DNA of 64,000 nucleotides, taken from NCBI RefSeq assembly GCF_002280675.1, contig NZ_NCEN01000003.1, positions 171,190 through 235,189 on the forward strand. Reading direction: 5' to 3'. Positions 62,701 to 64,000 of this stretch are shown here, one piece after another. Origin of the DNA: Novosphingobium sp. 32-60-15 (GTDB lineage: Bacteria > Pseudomonadota > Alphaproteobacteria > Sphingomonadales > Sphingomonadaceae). Position 1 is the stretch's first letter, and every line of letters starts with the position of its first letter. The notes under the pieces were generated by a model. That model ran no database searches. It was given only the letters and a program-made list of their open reading frames with translations, and had not been told where the DNA came from. Position numbers and translations under genes: made by a program.

Positions 62701-64000
62701 CGGTGCTAGCGGCGCAGACCGTCTTGACGGTGGCGCAGGCGTAGACACGACCGACTATTCCAGTTCGATTGGCGGCGTCACCGTAGGTCTTGACGGTAGC
62801 GTCGGGATTGGTGGCGAGGCTGAAGGCGACACGCTGTTCAGCATCGAACAGATCACCGGATCAAGTTTTGATGATAGCCTTTCGGCAGGCGCTGCCAACA
62901 GCACGCTGATCGGCGGTCTGGGCAGCGATACGCTTAACGGCGGTATCGGCAATGACTCGCTGCTTGGCGGCGGCGGCGATGATGTTCTTACCGGCAATGC
63001 TGGCGCAGATACGCTGACAGGCGGAAGCGGCACTGACACAGCCAATTACAATACAGCTGCGGCTGGCGTAGCCGTTTCGCTTGATGGCACCGTGGGCAGC
63101 GCTGGCGATGCCCTGGGAGACGTGCTGAGCGGTATCGAGGTTCTGGTCGGTTCTGCCTTTGCCGATACGCTTGGTGGCGGCACCGGTTCTGAAACCATCT
63201 TTGGCGGGCTGGGCGATGACCGTATTCTGGGCAGCGCCAGTTCCGACGAAATCGATGGCGGCGATGGCAACGACCTTATCGATTATAGCGCCAGCGCCAA
63301 TGCTGTAACTGTTTCGCTCGATGGCTCGCTCGGGATCGGCGGCGATGCGTCGGGCGATGTTCTGCTGTCTGTCGAAGGCATTGTCGGCTCTGCCTATGAC
63401 GATGATCTGACCGGCGGTACGGCCAATGATACGCTGATCGGTGGCGCCGGAAGCGACGTGTTGCGCGGCAACGCCGGTGCGGACAGCCTGTATGGCGGTG
63501 TTGGCGATGATACGCTGGATGGTGGCGCGGGCGCAGACCTTCTGGACGGCGGTGCGGGCGTTGATACGGTTGATTATTCTGCATCCAACGCAGGCGTGCA
63601 GGTCAGCGTCGATGGTTCGGTAAGCACCGGCGGCGCTGCCGAAGGCGACATGCTGCTTAGCATCGAACGCCTGATCGGTTCGTCGTTCAATGACACGCTG
63701 CAAGGCACGGTTGCCGACGATCTGCTCGTCGGTGGTGCAGGCAATGACATTTTGGCAGGTGGTGCTGGTGCTGACACGCTGGATGGCGGGTCGGGTTTTG
63801 ATACGGCGGATTATTCTGCGGCGGGTGCTGGTGTTACGGCGAGCCTTGCTGCGGGATCGGGCACGGTTGGTGATGCGGCGGGCGATGTTCTGCTGGGCAT
63901 TGAGCGGCTGGTGGGGTCTGGCTTTGACGATACGCTGACGGCGGGTGCTGGTGGTTCTGCGCTGGAAGGTGGCGCAGGCGCTGACCGTCTGGTTGGCGGT
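56765..64000 (+). CDS. Giant RTX (haemolysin-type Ca-binding) protein, C-terminus beyond window
   Basis: An uninterrupted frame of 2,412 codons runs from the ATG at 56765 to the window edge. Residues 1-130 form a compact domain (VVNLGADDRAELGIAYGPF, FADGTKIIIPGMALAAFSG), and about 130-240 is an acidic Ala/Pro/Asp/Gln-rich linker. Residues 240-450 are beta-rich. From about residue 455 there are dozens of GGxGxDxLx nonapeptides in repeating units of 79, 97 or 115 residues, each with a D-Y-S...LDG...GGDAQGD...IE-L-GS core. Such repeats fold as Ca2+-filled beta-rolls outside the cell. It is surely the substrate of the adjacent type I exporter. The secretion signal, expected at the C-terminus, is not visible. 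Adhesin or surface-layer roles are possible. Confidence 0.93.
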   Translation, partial: MVKARELKNGAKTKLFPKNAAQLADEPATGGEKLTQAGQGYGTAKVVNLGADDRAELGIAYGPFKVEIVDIDAILTFADGTKIIIPGMALAAFSGRKPLLVFTDKEVLAEASMADVGEIRESAVAIDFSLSSADAETPSDNEAKADGEKPPAGGAVQPGDAADAQQNTAAQEENKHKSDAEASRLTDKISSTQASAGAPANVNPPSKASDTPAPDDALGPAGLGKLVPTLQFSLFNKEGVTTTTESGVTTVTGSTGGAGSATNAAFAPQSAKETITGTASGDLIYADNLQQAPAGASLRVLTVEAMVPAGSLDLLQVTIPSLPDGYTIANAVKTERGWVVDIDAGSIEKVTTMTDATTGLTVPVPSSQSRFTFELELIYQVPADGVATASSGFQDEFFLPVQLGLSTDGKTSVNAVSVSTSFGIKVVAGDADMTVKNPVSGDPIYVLFSNPPGNVISAGDGDDTIVAGIGADDIDGGSGVDIVSYTNSRDAVTVDLGAGKGSGGAASGDTYKSVEGIIGSDQGDKLTGDAGANTIKGGKGADTIEGGAGIDKVDYSDAFPATGSVTGTAPTDPNAVPDTTGLEIFLDGTASKGGEAEGDQLTGIEQVVGSDRDDTITGAAANETLQGGAGNDVLVGGAGADRLDGGDGEDLADYSAATGGVTVFLDGRAGERGDAQGDVLAGIENLIGSAHDDALTGNADDNVIEGGAGADQIDGGAGKDTIDFSTSAVGVEVYLDGRVSRGGDAEGDTYANIENLIGSEFDDRLAGGTGAQTIFGGIGDDTPEGGAGADLLQGGDGTDIASYAGSRNAMVVSLDATQQSGDAIGDVYASIEGLEGSAFDDVLIGGVSADILIGGAGNDTLFGGAGADTLEGGSGFDAVDYSASFQAVDVRLDGTRSFGGDAQGDVITNVEHVTGSAFADTLLGNADVNLLEGGAGDDTLTGGGGADTLDGGSGLDTASYAGSAAGISVALDGTIGQGGDADGDVLQGIENLRGSAFNDRLTGNEDSNVLTGGAGDDTLVGGLGADTLVGGEGVDTADYSLAQGSVTVRLDGNASTGDDAEGDVLRGVERVVGSLFADVLIGSTADDVLEGGAGDDTLRGAAGADTLLGGAGRDTADYSDSAGAVQVNLATGVGLGGNAGNDSYSSIENVLGSDQSDVLTGGAGANLLDGGFGNDTLSGGDGADTLQGGGGSDIADYSASAAGVQISLLAGTAAGGDAQGDVLDGVEGIVGSAFADILTGDTGNNSLSGGVGDDTLTGGAGADVLDGGDGIDTADYSTSSSGITATLDGNPGQSGDAQGDSLRGIERLVGSSFADRLGGSDSADTLIGGLGDDTLQGMGGADVLDGGDGFDVVDYSSSDEGIVAGLDGRANTGGDAVGDVFTSIEGITGSDFADALYGSAIADALRSGGGDDTVYGSLGADTLVGGAGFDTADYGASDSAVDVNIQTGTGSGGHAEGDQLAGIERILGSIYDDTLTGGSAGDALSGGAGDDTLQGGGGADTLDGGAGTDTVTYALSSAGIQLTLDGSSGQGGDAEGDRVSNVERVIGSLYDDTIIGAGAAEVLEGGAGNDRLAGMAGNDTLSGGTGDDTLEGGAGEDRMLGGEGDDAFNGGAGADTLIGGTGFDTASYETSAVGVTVALDGSLGVGGDAQGDNLSGIERLVGSAFDDRLTGSLNADTLDGGAGNDTLESGAGSDLLTGGSGDDVLIGASGADTLDGGAGFDTVDYTTSSAGITAYLNGSAGLGGDATGDTLLGIEHVIGTGFNDLLVGASADELLQGGGGNDTLIGGLGADTLEGGAGVDTAEYTASASAVDVDLQAGTASGGDAQGDVLSSIEVLLGSSGDDRLAGTSANDTLIGGAGNDLLIGRDSNDDLLGGTGDDTLEGGAGADLLDGGTGLDTVDYTTSASAVSVGLDGTTGVGGDAQGDTLFSIENLTGSAFDDTLWAGTTAAALSGGAGNDSLRGSAGADRLDGGAGNDTLIGASGADRLDGGAGVDTTDYSSSIGGVTVGLDGSVGIGGEAEGDTLFSIEQITGSSFDDSLSAGAANSTLIGGLGSDTLNGGIGNDSLLGGGGDDVLTGNAGADTLTGGSGTDTANYNTAAAGVAVSLDGTVGSAGDALGDVLSGIEVLVGSAFADTLGGGTGSETIFGGLGDDRILGSASSDEIDGGDGNDLIDYSASANAVTVSLDGSLGIGGDASGDVLLSVEGIVGSAYDDDLTGGTANDTLIGGAGSDVLRGNAGADSLYGGVGDDTLDGGAGADLLDGGAGVDTVDYSASNAGVQVSVDGSVSTGGAAEGDMLLSIERLIGSSFNDTLQGTVADDLLVGGAGNDILAGGAGADTLDGGSGFDTADYSAAGAGVTASLAAGSGTVGDAAGDVLLGIERLVGSGFDDTLTAGAGGSALEGGAGADRLVGG
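58120..64000 (+). repeat. RTX repeat array with length-quantised units
   Basis: About 23 units can be recognised by their (D/S)Y(S/T/A) anchor codons. Between 59402 and 63809, 18 anchors are separated by exactly 237 nt (11 times), 291 nt (5 times) or 345 nt (once). The differences are exactly 54 nt, which equals two nonapeptides. Sequence varies between units, so this is an old protein-level repeat, not a recent tandem duplication. Confidence 0.85.

Noticed and set aside
58120..64000. Possible CRISPR-like or tandem DNA repeat array
   Set aside because: The periodicity lies at the protein level (nonapeptides with varying codons), without identical direct repeats and unique spacers.

Overview
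The window is the photosynthesis gene cluster (PGC) of an alphaproteobacterium, very probably an aerobic anoxygenic phototroph of the Sphingomonadales. This rests on gene order (bchIDO / crtCDF / bchCXYZ-pufBALMC on one side, bchFNBHLM-lhaA-puhABC-acsF-puhE-hemA on the other), the oxygen-dependent cyclase AcsF as the only ring-E cyclase seen, no visible pufQ or pufX, and a tetraheme PufC. The taxonomic call is inference from gene content, because no rRNA is present.

Layout. 1-2.2 kb: the 3' part of a group II truncated haemoglobin, a periplasmic DsbA-type thioredoxin and a lipid-anchored class I cytochrome c ending in a terminator. 2.2-17.6 kb (minus strand): one tightly packed series bchF-bchN-bchB-bchH-bchL-bchM-lhaA-puhA-puhB-puhC-(96-aa orf)-acsF-puhE-hemA, mostly with 4-11 nt overlaps. 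It covers tetrapyrrole supply, Mg insertion, methylation, ring E, dark protochlorophyllide reduction and RC-H/assembly. 17.7-24.4 kb (plus strand): the regulators aerR/ppaA and ppsR, then bchG, a BCD-type MFS carrier, bchP, tspO and a small membrane protein. 24.7-34.6 kb (minus strand): crtF, bchC-X-Y-Z and pufB-A-L-M-C, closed by a strong terminator. 34.6-37.1 kb (plus strand): crtD and crtC, whose reading frames overlap by about 370 nt. 37.1-42.2 kb (minus strand): bchI-bchD-bchO, a 53-codon membrane gene, and upstream a DUF3422 gene. 42.4-43.9 kb: a second AerR-like B12-binding protein diverging from a BLUF photoreceptor. 44-47.7 kb: an alpha/beta hydrolase and an arsR-arsC-acr3-arsH arsenic operon.

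Regulation. At least six palindromes fit the PpsR/CrtJ consensus TGT-N12-ACA (five or six of six defined bases). They lie before bchF/aerR, bchG, bchC (a pair exactly 8 bp apart), crtF/crtD and bchI (two abutting copies). Together with PpsR, two B12-binding antirepressor-type proteins and a BLUF protein, this points to a light/oxygen circuit in which the functions joined in Rhodobacter AppA (BLUF plus a B12-like domain) sit on separate polypeptides.

47.8-64 kb (end of window): an independent locus with a type I secretion system (HlyD-like adaptor, ABC exporter with a degenerate C39-like domain, TolC-like outer-membrane protein), MotB-like and MotA/TolQ-like proton-channel proteins, a PilZ protein with intact c-di-GMP motifs, and the first 2,412 residues of a giant RTX protein that runs off the window. 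Its composition resembles the Salmonella SPI-4 SiiABCDEF adhesin system with an added c-di-GMP input. I regard this as the most interesting system here.
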